From the NCBI GenBank assembly GCA_029262055.1, contig JAJDAD010000020.1, positions 1 to 64,000 of the forward strand: a DNA stretch of 64,000 nt, given 5' to 3'. The position numbers and the translations under genes are program-made. The notes beneath the pieces were generated by a model. It had not been told where the DNA came from. It did not search any database and saw only the letters and a program-made list of their open reading frames with translations. This document shows, piece after piece, positions 1-8,676 of the stretch; the stretch's first letter is position 1, and each line of letters opens with the position of its first letter. The stretch is from Candidatus Zhuqueibacterota bacterium. GTDB taxonomy: Bacteria; Zhuqueibacterota; Zhuqueibacteria; Oceanimicrobiales; Oceanimicrobiaceae.

Positions 1-355
1 ATGATTCCACCGGAGACTCCGATGCGCAAGCGGCAGTTGGATAGTTAACAATAAGCTATATTGCGTTGATCTGAGTGAGGTCTGATGTCGAGCATATGTA
101 CTCATAACGTTGAGCGGTAAAGGTCTACCGTTGGCGTGGTAGCTTTCGACCTCTCGTCCGAAGCACGCGTACTCTGTCCCTGTGACACTCCGTCCGGAAA
201 TTGCTGACTCTCTCTCATCCTACTGTCGAAGCACGGCCACGGTAGACACTCGATAACGAGACCGCCTAGCACCTGGACCTTTCCGGTTGGTGTCCGAACA
301 CCAACTGTCAGGCAATGCCATCATGTTTCAGACATCACAAAAAGATGGGAGCTGT
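1..355. other. No gene recognised at left edge
   Basis: Frame 1 is open from the window edge to a TAA at 46-48, so the last 15 codons of a gene running in from the left are possible, but they are too few to recognise. The remainder up to the first gene contains no convincing reading frame, RNA gene or strong promoter that I can see. Confidence 0.4.
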
Positions 356-1159
356 ATGATTATGAAACAAATGGTCATTGCTTCATTCGCCTTGTCAATA
401 GTCTTAATTGGATTCACCAATTGCAGATACATTCCGCAGGACCCTTCCCAACATTTCCACCCAGTCAGAGCAGCACCAAAACTCTCAAATGAGAACATAC
501 CTGCTCTGAGAGAAACGCAACAAACAAGGGCGGCAGAAAGACCGTGGCTCGAACACGCAGGCGTGATAGAATTTAAGTACCGGTGGGAATATCAGGATGG
601 TGTTGCCATTGGTGTTTCTTTGTACGTCGCGGAGACAAAAGAAATAGCAAGTAATTGGTTGTTGGAGAGACGGGCGTCGGCTAGTCTCCCAATGGACTTT
701 TACTTCCCACGGGACGATCCCGCTGTTGTGGGTGACATATCTTTTGGAGGCGGTCAGCAATTCATTCGCGATAATATTGTTATTGTATTCCGTTCAGACA
801 CAACCATCACTGAAATGGCACAACAAATTGATTCACTGATCCTGGATGCTCCAGTGAGATTGTCGGCCCGCCAGATGACCCCGCTGATCAGCACGTTTAC
901 GATCACTGAAAACCCCGTGCAATTCCGGAGTACGACCAGGCTAATAATTGATGTTGAAAATCCTGTGAACGGAGAGTTGTTCTATGATTGGAGATTCACG
1001 CCCGGGTCCGAGAATTGGGGAGGAATTGAAAGAGACGAATCAGGGAATTTCTATTACTGCGCGGACACATATGAGCCCGTTGAATATCTGACTGTTTACG
1101 TGATCAATGATGCAGGATTCTACTCATCAAAGACGCTGGCTATTCATATACAATTTTAA
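356..1159 (+). CDS. Exported protein of unknown function with Ig/PKD-like C-terminus
   Basis: I do not recognise this 267-residue protein as a named family. The ORF track starts at 287, but the ATG at 356 is preceded by a purine-rich GATGGGAG ribosome site and places a signal sequence at the very N-terminus (a hydrophobic stretch 'VIASFALSIVLIGF' followed by TNC, a possible but imperfect lipobox). It is therefore probably secreted or a lipoprotein. The middle region is a mixed alpha/beta domain with no catalytic motif I can name. The last 80 residues, around 'YDWRFTPGSENWGG' and ending in alternating beta-strand residues ('LTVYVINDAGFYSS'), look like an immunoglobulin/PKD-like beta-sandwich. 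No operon partner: the next intact gene is more than 600 bases downstream. Confidence 0.6.
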   Translation: MIMKQMVIASFALSIVLIGFTNCRYIPQDPSQHFHPVRAAPKLSNENIPALRETQQTRAAERPWLEHAGVIEFKYRWEYQDGVAIGVSLYVAETKEIASNWLLERRASASLPMDFYFPRDDPAVVGDISFGGGQQFIRDNIVIVFRSDTTITEMAQQIDSLILDAPVRLSARQMTPLISTFTITENPVQFRSTTRLIIDVENPVNGELFYDWRFTPGSENWGGIERDESGNFYYCADTYEPVEYLTVYVINDAGFYSSKTLAIHIQF

Positions 1160-1611
1160 GCAGTAATCCATTTCAAAGTCTGACGCACCACGCGCGTCCA
1201 TCATGTCGAAAAAGCATTTTCAAGGAGAGCGAGCGCGAGGTGCTCGACCAACGGGTTCGATTTGTAAACCACCGGCCCTGTCCCGCCCCCTGTTGAGATT
1301 CGATTCCAACGTGCGCAAGCTCGACGCGGTTCGTTGGTGGTGGGCGCATCTCTCTTCACTTCTCAGTCCTGTGCACCAAGGCCGGGCTTGTCATCCTCTT
1401 TGGTGGCCGCCCGGTCAAGTCCCGCCTTCCAAACTCCTCCTCCCACCTGGCATCCAATCATGCTCTCGCATTCGGCCCACCTGCGCTCTTTTTAGAGAAC
1501 CGAGCTTTCTATAGCCGGAGTCCTGACTCTGAAGCCGGATGACATCCTGGCCACAGATGTGGCCACTGCGATCGATCTGGCGGCCACCGTTCTTTTGGGT
1601 TGAATGAGAAA
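1160..1611. other. Long gap without an intact gene
   Basis: The 103-codon ORF in this stretch is rich in Pro, Arg and Cys, has no ribosome site and looks like chance. At 1548-1565 there is a perfect 7-bp hairpin (TGGCCAC / GTGGCCA, 4-base loop). Between 1524 and 1600 one frame reads 'LTLKPDDILATDVATAIDL' before a stop, which resembles coding sequence and may belong to the decayed gene described next. Confidence 0.4.
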
Positions 1612-1686
1612 AACCTGGAAAATGGCATTTATTATTGCAGATTACAAGTAGGTCAGAGTCTTGTCACCACAAAGAAATGCTGCCTG
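1612..1686 (+). pseudogene. Remnant of a Por/FlgD-type C-terminal sorting tail
   Basis: The frame starting at 1612 reads 'NLENGIYYCRLQVGQSLVTT' followed by KK. This matches the end of the sorting tails encoded elsewhere in the window (for example 'ASGIYIYRLQAERFVQ' in the cohesin-like protein and 'ATGVYLYRLQIGNQVD' in the lamin-tail protein). The expected upstream 'NYPNPFNP' half and the final 'KMLLLR' are missing, and the frame has no start or ribosome site. I infer that it is the decayed end of a once-secreted protein of the same export class. The alternative is coincidental similarity, but the order Gly-Ile-Tyr-Tyr-x-Arg-Leu-Gln followed by Lys-Lys is specific. Confidence 0.5.
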
Positions 1687-1817
1687 GACGTTAAACCACC
1701 AGCAGGCAATCGCCAGGTTGCTACCGATTGGCACCCACCGGGAGGATGAAGTTCCAGAGGCTCAAAGGCTCACGTCGCAAGACAATAGCACACACACTCT
1801 ACGAAAGGCAGGCACGC

Positions 1818-3389
1818 ATGGCATTAAAAAGTCGGAAATGCAGTCGCAGGGATTTTCTCAAGTGGAGCGCTGCCGGAGCGGCCGCCAGCATGTTTCCCGC
1901 TTGCAGGTTTGTTGAGGGCAACAAGCGTCCGAACGTGCTCTTTATTGCAGTGGATGACCTGCGCCCGGAGCTTGGGTGTTACGGCAATTCGTTTGTAAAA
2001 ACGCCAAACATCGACCGGCTGGCGCAACAGGGCATGACCTTCACGCGAGCATACTGCCAGTCCGCAGTCTGCAATCCTTCCCGCGCCAGTCTGCTGACCG
2101 GCCTGCGCCCCGACACCATCGGCGTGTGGGACTTGCAGGCGAGGTTTCGCGACAACGTTCCCGATGCCGTTACTTTGCCGCAGTATTTCAAGCACAATGG
2201 TTACCATTCGGCCGGCATAGGGAAAATCTACCACAACACCATTCCTGACCCGCAATCCTGGAGTGAACCTAAGCTGCATATCGACGGCTACCCGTTTGAC
2301 CCCGATGCCGTCTATCGGGGCGCGGAGGGCGTGGCACACCAGGAAAGACGTAAACAGCAAATCCTCGCCGATGGTAACAAAGAGGAGCACATCGACCACC
2401 TGGGACAGTGGTATCTAAAGGCAGGCGCTACGGAGATAGTGGACATGCCGGATAACGTCTACTACGACGGCGCGCAGACCGATGTAGCTCTGACCAAGCT
2501 GCAGGAATTACAGGGGCTGGGGAAACCGTTCTTTTTTGGAATCGGTTATTACCGGCCGCATTTACCATTCAATGCACCCCAAAAGTACTGGGACATGTAC
2601 GACCCTGAGACCATTCCGCTGGCTGAGAACGATTTTGTTCCGGAGAATGCACCTCTGATGGCCTTGAACAATCTACGCGAGTTGCGCGGTTACACGGATT
2701 TCAACGACATTCTCAGACCACATGAGGGAAGAGTCAGCGAAAGCGATGCCCGCCGTCTGAAACACGGCTATCTGGCATCCGTGAGCTATATTGATGCGCA
2801 AGTGGGCAGGTTGCTCGAGCAACTCGACAGGCTGGGCCTGCGCGATAATACGATCGTTGCATTGTGGGGCGACCATGGCTGGAAACTGGGCGAGCATGCC
2901 AGTTGGTGCAAAATGACGAATTATGAGATCGACACACGAGCGCCTCTGATCATCAGCGCTCCCGGGGCGGCAACTCAGAATGGCCAGTGCGAGGAGATGG
3001 TCGAGTTTGTCGATGTCTATCCAACTTTGTGCGAATTGGCGGGCTTGAGCGTTCCGGCGGGACTGGAAGGCATCAGCGCGGTCCCACTGATGAAGAATCC
3101 AGGCCTGCCGTGGAAGGAGGCGGTGTTCAGCCAATTTCTACGAGAGGGCATCTGGATCGCGCCGGACGGCGTCGAGTACATGGGATATTCAATCAGAACC
3201 AGCCGCTACCGCTACGTGGAGTGGGTCAATTGGGAGACCAAAAAGACCGCTGCCTACGAGCTTTGTGATCACGATGTCGATCCGCAGGAAAATAACAACA
3301 TTGCCGGATTTGCTGAGCATGCGGCGACGGTCAAAGAAATGGCAGCCAGACTGAACGCGGGTTGGCAAGCTGCGTTACCGAAAGCGTAA
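1818..3389 (+). CDS. Sulfatase, iduronate-2-sulfatase-like, Cys-type, Tat-exported
   Basis: A 523-residue type I sulfatase expected to hydrolyse sulfate esters, probably on a polysaccharide. The start is set at the ATG at 1818 because a twin-arginine signal follows at once ('RRDFLKWSAAGAAAS', then a PAC lipobox-like end); the longer ORF start would bury it. The core opens with 'RPNVLFIAVDDLRPELGCYG', which supplies the metal-binding Asp pair, and the modification motif is CNPSR (Cys about residue 85), a Cys-type site needing conversion to formylglycine. Downstream 'GYYRPHLPF', 'WGDHGWKLGEH' and 'MGYSIRTSRYRYVEW' follow the layout of human iduronate-2-sulfatase rather than arylsulfatases. The stop is one base from the ATG of its maturase, so the pair is certainly co-transcribed. 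The natural substrate cannot be read from sequence. Confidence 0.93.
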   Translation: MALKSRKCSRRDFLKWSAAGAAASMFPACRFVEGNKRPNVLFIAVDDLRPELGCYGNSFVKTPNIDRLAQQGMTFTRAYCQSAVCNPSRASLLTGLRPDTIGVWDLQARFRDNVPDAVTLPQYFKHNGYHSAGIGKIYHNTIPDPQSWSEPKLHIDGYPFDPDAVYRGAEGVAHQERRKQQILADGNKEEHIDHLGQWYLKAGATEIVDMPDNVYYDGAQTDVALTKLQELQGLGKPFFFGIGYYRPHLPFNAPQKYWDMYDPETIPLAENDFVPENAPLMALNNLRELRGYTDFNDILRPHEGRVSESDARRLKHGYLASVSYIDAQVGRLLEQLDRLGLRDNTIVALWGDHGWKLGEHASWCKMTNYEIDTRAPLIISAPGAATQNGQCEEMVEFVDVYPTLCELAGLSVPAGLEGISAVPLMKNPGLPWKEAVFSQFLREGIWIAPDGVEYMGYSIRTSRYRYVEWVNWETKKTAAYELCDHDVDPQENNNIAGFAEHAATVKEMAARLNAGWQAALPKA

Positions 3390-3390
3390 A

Positions 3391-4710
3391 ATGTCGGGGC
3401 CTGACCAAGTCTCACCGTTTCATGTTATGGCCAAGCCGATTGGCCCGATCTGCAATATCGATTGCCACTACTGTTTCTATTTAGAGAAAGAAAAACTCTA
3501 TCCGGAGAAAGCGGCGGGCAAAGCCAACTGGGCAATGCCCGACGAGGTCTTGGAGTCGTACATCCGGCAGAAATGCGAAGTTGGAGATGCGCCGGCAGAG
3601 AACTTTGCCTGGCAGGGAGGTGAGCCGACCCTTCTGGGAGTCGATTATTTTCGCAACGTAGTGCGGCTGCAGCAGAAGTACGCCAATGGCAAAAAGATCG
3701 AGAATGCCTTTCAAACCAACGGCATTCTACTCGATGATGAGTGGTGCGAGTTTCTTGCCGCGAATGATTTTCTGGTTGGTTTGTCCATCGACGGCCCGCG
3801 CGCATTGCACGACAAATACCGGGTGGACAAAGGCGGGCAGCCAACCTTCGACAAAGTGATGGTGGGCATCGGATACTTGAAAAAGCACGGAGTTGACTTC
3901 AATACACTGACCGTGGTGCAGGATCACAACGGCGACTACCCACTCGACGTCTACCGGTTCTTGAAAGAAGCGGGCAGTGGTTTTTTGCAGTTTATTCCGA
4001 TTGTGGAGAGGCTGGCCGACAGTGTAAACCGCGATGGTTTGTCATTGGTACTGCCGGACCATGCCGATGCCAGAGTCAGCGACTGGTCGGTCAAGCCTGA
4101 GCAATTCGGGAGGTTTCTCATCGGCATTTTTGATGAGTGGGTGCGTAATGACGTCGGGCAGACTTACGTCCAGATGTTTGACGTTGCCCTGGAAGCCTGG
4201 GCCGGTCTCACCGCGAGCCTGTGCTTGTTCAACGAAACCTGCGGCCGCGCGCTCGCTCTGGAGCACAACGGAGATTTGTACTCCTGTGATCACTATGTTT
4301 ATCCGGCAAACAGACTGGGCAACATCATGCAGAACCCGATAAGTGCGATGGTCGAGTCCGGCCGGCAGATGCAGTTCGGTGTGGACAAACGTGACACCTT
4401 GCCGCGGTTCTGCCGCGAGTGCGACGTGCGCTTTGCGTGCAACGGTGAGTGCCCGAAGAACCGCTTCCTGAGCACGCCGGACGGTGAATTTGGCCTCAAT
4501 TATCTGTGTGCCGGCTACAAGATGTTTTTTAATCACATCGACCGCTACATGCATTTCATGGCCGGGGAACTGCGCGCGCAGCGTCCGCCTGCGAACGTCA
4601 TGGCATGGGCCCGGCAAAAAGACCAGGGTTTCCCATCCCTGCGGACCGGCAGGAATGACAAATGTCCCTGCGGCAGTGGCAAGAAGTACAAACAGTGTTG
4701 CGCAGTTTAG
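3391..4710 (+). CDS. Anaerobic sulfatase-maturating radical SAM enzyme with SEC-C tail
   Basis: This 439-residue enzyme should oxidise the active-site Cys of the sulfatase just upstream to formylglycine in the cytoplasm, before Tat export. The radical SAM cluster motif is C21-NID-C25-HY-C28, embedded in 'PIGPICNIDCHYCFYLEKE', which is characteristic of the anSME family. A SPASM domain follows with the expected Cys sets ('CLFNETCGRA', 'YSCDHYVYP', 'CRECDVRFACNGECPKNR', 'LCAGY') for two auxiliary [4Fe-4S] clusters. The last 20 residues ('NDKCPCGSGKKYKQCC') are a SEC-C zinc-binding motif, as in SecA, which is an addition to the basic anSME architecture. Tight coupling to the sulfatase (one-base gap) supports the substrate assignment. 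Confidence 0.93.
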   Translation: MSGPDQVSPFHVMAKPIGPICNIDCHYCFYLEKEKLYPEKAAGKANWAMPDEVLESYIRQKCEVGDAPAENFAWQGGEPTLLGVDYFRNVVRLQQKYANGKKIENAFQTNGILLDDEWCEFLAANDFLVGLSIDGPRALHDKYRVDKGGQPTFDKVMVGIGYLKKHGVDFNTLTVVQDHNGDYPLDVYRFLKEAGSGFLQFIPIVERLADSVNRDGLSLVLPDHADARVSDWSVKPEQFGRFLIGIFDEWVRNDVGQTYVQMFDVALEAWAGLTASLCLFNETCGRALALEHNGDLYSCDHYVYPANRLGNIMQNPISAMVESGRQMQFGVDKRDTLPRFCRECDVRFACNGECPKNRFLSTPDGEFGLNYLCAGYKMFFNHIDRYMHFMAGELRAQRPPANVMAWARQKDQGFPSLRTGRNDKCPCGSGKKYKQCCAV

Positions 4711-5112
4711 AGAGTGGAAGTCGGGTGTATCGCTGTACTCTGCTAGCGCCTGGTCGCAGGGCTTCAGCGCATTCACGGTGAGAGGCCATAATCCGGCCGA
4801 GATGCCGCCAGATTTCCGAAACTGTCATCAGCCTGTGACGAGTGAAAAGCGCGTCTTGCTATGTTTTTGCTGGTTTACGACAGCAAAAAGTCGCATAATA
4901 TACAACGGCGTTACTTTATTTCGAAGTTGGTCCGCCTGTCGGATCTGATTTCCTTTTCTGTTACTCAATTCAGGCTCATTCCGCTAGTCACTGTTCGCTG
5001 TGTTTTAGGTACCATCAGGAGTCGTGCGGGGAACACTCGATTCAACGAGTCCCTCTGTCTGGCTGCCCGTTGAAAGCATTCTTTGCAAGGCATTCTCTAT
5101 TTGGGATAGCAG
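4711..5112. other. Intergenic region with a perfect hairpin
   Basis: About 400 bases without a convincing gene; the short ORFs here lack ribosome sites and family resemblance. At 4864-4889 there is a perfect 9-bp inverted repeat (TTTTTGCTG, 8-base loop, CAGCAAAAA). It lacks a following U-run in either direction, so it is not a standard terminator; it may be an operator or RNA structure ahead of the solute-binding protein/kinase operon. Confidence 0.35.
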
Positions 5113-6780
5113 ATGATCAGGTCGAGCTGGAAACATTCCTCATATCTGTTTGTGCTTCTTGGGTGCTTGCCACTTATGTTCACCCAGAGCTCTTGCAGAG
5201 AACGGACCACACCGACGCCAAAGATCCGTTTGGGTGGCACATACCGTATCCCCGTGACCGCAGATATAACCTCTCTTGACCCAATATCAGGCCAGCTCCA
5301 TTCCTGGACAATCGGCAGTCAGATATTCGAGGGATTGCTTACCTACTCACGAGATGAATCCAACATCATCCCGTTGCTGGCAGAGAGTTATGAAATCAAC
5401 GGCCCCACGCTAACCTTTCATCTTCGCCAGGGCGTGCGGTTCCATGATGACGCTTGTTTTCCTGACGGCAAAGGTCGTGAACTGACCGCGGAGGATGTCA
5501 AATATTCATTTGAACGAAGATGGAAGAATCTAATTGACCGACGCACTGCAAGGTTTGAGCCATTTCTGGGGTACGAGGAGTTCATCGCCGGCAAGTCGCC
5601 ACACGTCGAGGGATTCAGAGTGGCGGATAAGTATACTTTTGAAATTCAATTGACAAACCCATACCCCGGCCTATTCCGTGATGAAATTGCCTATATCGGT
5701 TTCTTTATCATTCCGAGAGAAGCTGTTGAATACTACGGAGAGGATTTCAAGTTGCATCCGGTGGGCACCGGGCCATTCAGGTTCTCTGAGTTTGAACCCA
5801 ATGAAAAGTTGGTGCTGGTCAAAAACGAAAACTACTGGGGCTTTGAACAAGGTGTCCGCCTGCCATATCTTGATGCCGTCGAGTATCATTTGTATTCCCC
5901 GGGAGAGACCCACAAGATGCTCTTTGACTTTAGAACAGGAAAGCTTGACGAATCTAGTCAGAATGTTGTCAGAAATCTGGCAGATCTTGCCGGGTTCGAC
6001 CTGGAGAAGAATCTTATATTCAAAGGTTGGTTGAAAGACCAGGACGTGCAGTTTGTCAAGGACTCAGTTTTTCGTAAACTGCGGTACATTGAGATTTATG
6101 AGTCAAACAGGAAAGTGCGGCAGGCAATTTCATATGCTATCGATCGAAAGAGACTCGTCGCAGGTCAACAAAGCATTTTTCAAAACTATGAAGTTGCCAA
6201 TGGCCCGATTGCACCAAATACGATTTTCTTCAATCCAGAACTCAAAGGGCAATATTACGACCCGGACAAAGCGCGGCGGCTGCTTGCCGAGGCGGGTTTT
6301 CCGAATGGCGAAGGCTTACCTGAATATCCTTTCTATTATGCTCCGGGTCCGGACTCAGAGCAGATCGTTCGCGACCTAAGAGCTGTTGGCTTCAAAATTA
6401 GAAGAATAAATAAGCATCCGGGGTGGCGTGAAGTCTTCTATGGGCCCGGCCCCTTGCTTGCCTGGATGCGAAATCAAATCACTTCTCCGGAGGCGTATGA
6501 TGTTCTCGATTTGATTGATGGACAACCGGAGTGTCTGACGGACAGCTTGTTTTTGGGAGCCTTCCGGGAATGGCGGAAGAATGACGAGAACTTCAAGGAT
6601 TTGAATTTGATGCACCGTGTTGAAGAAATTGCCTGTGACATTACCCCGCAAGTCTTTCTTTACCATATTGGTGGAGACTTTAGATTCCTGCAAAGCTACG
6701 TGAGAGGCAGACAGCCTGGCAATGCCTGGGGGCACAAATTACACTATGTCTGGCTCGATAAAGATAAAAGGGCCGAATGA
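5113..6780 (+). CDS. Family 5 (OppA/DppA-type) extracellular solute-binding protein
   Basis: A 555-residue periplasmic or lipid-anchored binding protein of the peptide/oligosaccharide family (SBP_bac_5). The N-terminus has a hydrophobic signal ending in 'TQSSC', a plausible lipobox. Family landmarks are clear: 'ITSLDPISGQLHSW' near the start, 'LLTYSRDESNIIPLLAES', 'LTFHLRQGVRFHDD', 'LTAEDVKYSFER', 'VGTGPFRF', 'KLVLVKNENYWG' and 'KVRQAISYAIDRKRLVAG'. No permease or ATPase gene is nearby. Instead, the stop overlaps the ATG of a membrane histidine kinase (ATGA), so the protein most likely presents a ligand to that sensor rather than, or as well as, feeding a transporter encoded elsewhere. The ligand is not predictable from sequence. 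Confidence 0.9.
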   Translation: MIRSSWKHSSYLFVLLGCLPLMFTQSSCRERTTPTPKIRLGGTYRIPVTADITSLDPISGQLHSWTIGSQIFEGLLTYSRDESNIIPLLAESYEINGPTLTFHLRQGVRFHDDACFPDGKGRELTAEDVKYSFERRWKNLIDRRTARFEPFLGYEEFIAGKSPHVEGFRVADKYTFEIQLTNPYPGLFRDEIAYIGFFIIPREAVEYYGEDFKLHPVGTGPFRFSEFEPNEKLVLVKNENYWGFEQGVRLPYLDAVEYHLYSPGETHKMLFDFRTGKLDESSQNVVRNLADLAGFDLEKNLIFKGWLKDQDVQFVKDSVFRKLRYIEIYESNRKVRQAISYAIDRKRLVAGQQSIFQNYEVANGPIAPNTIFFNPELKGQYYDPDKARRLLAEAGFPNGEGLPEYPFYYAPGPDSEQIVRDLRAVGFKIRRINKHPGWREVFYGPGPLLAWMRNQITSPEAYDVLDLIDGQPECLTDSLFLGAFREWRKNDENFKDLNLMHRVEEIACDITPQVFLYHIGGDFRFLQSYVRGRQPGNAWGHKLHYVWLDKDKRAE

Positions 6781-8615
6781 CTGTCATGCATCTCAAGAAT
6801 CTCATTCAGAATCTAAAAATCAAACAGAAACTGATCCTGGTCTTCTTGCCGATCCCATTGCTCGGAATTGTAATGATCGGATCTTTTTGGCATGGGAGCG
6901 CCCTCAAAGCCGTCGAAGACTCTCTGAAGGAACAGACATCTATTCTTGCTGAAAACGCCTCCCTTTTGGTTGAAGGCTACCTAAACGAAAGGACAGTGGA
7001 AGTCAAATCTGTCTCCCAGTTGGGCTGGATAGAGGCCTTTTTTAGGGAGGCAAATGGAAGGAAGTCGCCGCCGGAGAATTATCAAAGCAAAATGAAACGT
7101 TTGCTTATGGACCTGGGTGGCGGTTATTTTCAGATAACCTGCGCTGACCGCAACAGTGGCCTTTTTGCTAAAGCACAGCTCACCTCATTCTTACCAAGCG
7201 ACAAGATTCCCGTCCATTTCGAAACGCGCATTTTTAACAACCAGGACATGATGGGCGTCAAGGAATCATCCGGCGCGAGCGCAGGCGAAGTGTTCATCTC
7301 TAATGTTAGAAGTATCCGCGGCTCGAAAGCACTCATTCTTTCAACACCTGTTGGCAATGATGAATCTACCAAGACGTTAGGGACGATAGCTTTCAACATC
7401 GGCATATCCAAGATCGCCGACGAGATCGAAACTCAGAACCTGGGTGTTGCGAGTCAAGCAATGATTCTGGGCAGGGGGGGCGAAGTGCTCTACCACACCG
7501 ACAGAAGAAAAGTCAATCAGAATATCAACGCGGTTATGCCCTTCATGGCTCATGCCTTTGATTCTAAACTTGCTGCAAAGCAGGCCAGCACAACCTTTCG
7601 CAATGAGCATAATGAGAGATGGATTATCTCCGCTGCTTCTGTTAAAAGGACCGGCTGGACCATCGCTATTTCGAGCCCGGTCAAACCGTTCACTCAGTCA
7701 ACGGAACGTGCGGGATTGATCGGCTTCGCCGCCACGGTCAGTGTTTCACTTCTGCTTTTGTCATTGATTAATCGTTTTAGTAAGAAGTTTGTAGATGATA
7801 TTTCGGAGGTGACTGAGGGGGCCAGAGCGGTCGCTTCAGGCGATCTCAATCGCCAGCTTCCGGTCCGTGCCGGTGACGAAATTGGCGGACTGGCAAAGGA
7901 TTTTAACAAAATGTCGGCAGACCTGAAGCGCCTTATCAAAGAACGTCAGGCCAATGAGACGCTGATAGCCATAGGTAGGTTTTCATCGGCGCTGGCACAT
8001 GATCTACGCAATCCGGTTGAGGGCATAAGACTACTATCGAGTGAACTCAAGAAGCGAATCAATGCAACAGATTCTGCCCGTGAGGTTGCAGATGCCATCT
8101 CACAATCTGCTGCCAATCTGTCTGTACTGGTCAATCAATCTTTGGATTTTGCGCGTTTGAACAAGCCCAACGTCGCCAGGGCAGAGTTGGTCCGGGTAGC
8201 AGAAGAAGTGCTTAGTGACCTGCAATTTGGGGAGGTCGCCTTCACAAGAGAATACTCGAAGAGTTTGCCGAAAGTCGACGTCGATGCCATACAAATCAGA
8301 CGGGTATTGACAAATCTGCTGCAGAACGCGATCGAAGCTTGTCGGCGTACCGAACAACGGTGTCAGGTCAAGCTCATTATCCGGAGGGAGGGTGCAAAAG
8401 CAAGGATCGAAGTCGTCGATACGGGCACGGGTATCGCAGCGACCGCAAAAGAGAATATTTTTGAGCCCTTCTTTTCGACAAAAGCAAGCGGACACGGATT
8501 GGGACTGGCATTTGTACGGCAGATTATTACAAATCACCATGGGAATATTACATTTACCAGCGAACCCGGACACGGTACGCGCTTCGTCATCGAGCTGCCG
8601 GTGCCGGAACAATAG
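6777..8615 (+). CDS. Membrane sensor histidine kinase (Cache-like sensor, HAMP, HisKA, HATPase)
   Basis: A 612-residue kinase. A first membrane segment ('LILVFLPIPLLGIVMIGSFW', about residues 19-38) and a second ('GLIGFAATVSVSLLLLSLI', about 313-331) bracket a 270-residue extracytoplasmic domain compatible with a double Cache sensor. A HAMP linker follows ('EVTEGARAVASGDLNRQLP'). The H box is 'SALAHDLRNPVEG' with phospho-acceptor His408; the N box is 'LTNLLQNAIEACRR', and G boxes are 'VVDTGTGIA' and 'KASGHGLGLAFVRQI'. All catalytic motifs are intact. Translation is coupled to the upstream solute-binding protein by a 4-base overlap, and an NtrC-type regulator follows 47 bases downstream, which is its probable partner. 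Confidence 0.95.
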   Translation: MTVMHLKNLIQNLKIKQKLILVFLPIPLLGIVMIGSFWHGSALKAVEDSLKEQTSILAENASLLVEGYLNERTVEVKSVSQLGWIEAFFREANGRKSPPENYQSKMKRLLMDLGGGYFQITCADRNSGLFAKAQLTSFLPSDKIPVHFETRIFNNQDMMGVKESSGASAGEVFISNVRSIRGSKALILSTPVGNDESTKTLGTIAFNIGISKIADEIETQNLGVASQAMILGRGGEVLYHTDRRKVNQNINAVMPFMAHAFDSKLAAKQASTTFRNEHNERWIISAASVKRTGWTIAISSPVKPFTQSTERAGLIGFAATVSVSLLLLSLINRFSKKFVDDISEVTEGARAVASGDLNRQLPVRAGDEIGGLAKDFNKMSADLKRLIKERQANETLIAIGRFSSALAHDLRNPVEGIRLLSSELKKRINATDSAREVADAISQSAANLSVLVNQSLDFARLNKPNVARAELVRVAEEVLSDLQFGEVAFTREYSKSLPKVDVDAIQIRRVLTNLLQNAIEACRRTEQRCQVKLIIRREGAKARIEVVDTGTGIAATAKENIFEPFFSTKASGHGLGLAFVRQIITNHHGNITFTSEPGHGTRFVIELPVPEQ

Positions 8616-8649
8616 CTGTCACTGCGGCGACTGTCATTACGAGGTGAAC

Positions 8650-8676
8650 ATGGGACCGGTTCATGACTGCTTCTAA
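8650..8676 (+). other. Eight-codon upstream ORF overlapping the regulator start
   Basis: The good ribosome site here (GAGGTGA, 8641-8647) is placed for the ATG at 8650, which opens an 8-codon frame (MGPVHDCF) ending at 8676, out of frame with and overlapping the ATG of the response regulator at 8663. The regulator start has no ribosome site of its own as strong. This could couple translation, or the regulator may simply use the same site at long spacing. Confidence 0.25.

Noticed and set aside
1245-1275. GGTTCGATT resembling a tRNA T-loop
   Set aside because: The flanking bases do not form a T-stem and no acceptor or anticodon arm fits around it.
1203-1514. 103-codon plus-strand ORF
   Set aside because: Pro/Arg/Cys-rich composition, no ribosome site, no family resemblance; treated as chance.
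4042-4776. 244-codon minus-strand ORF
   Set aside because: Lies antisense to the radical SAM maturase, whose motifs are unequivocal.
4864-4889. Hairpin as terminator of the sulfatase operon
   Set aside because: It is 150 bases after the stop and has no U-run following the stem on either strand.
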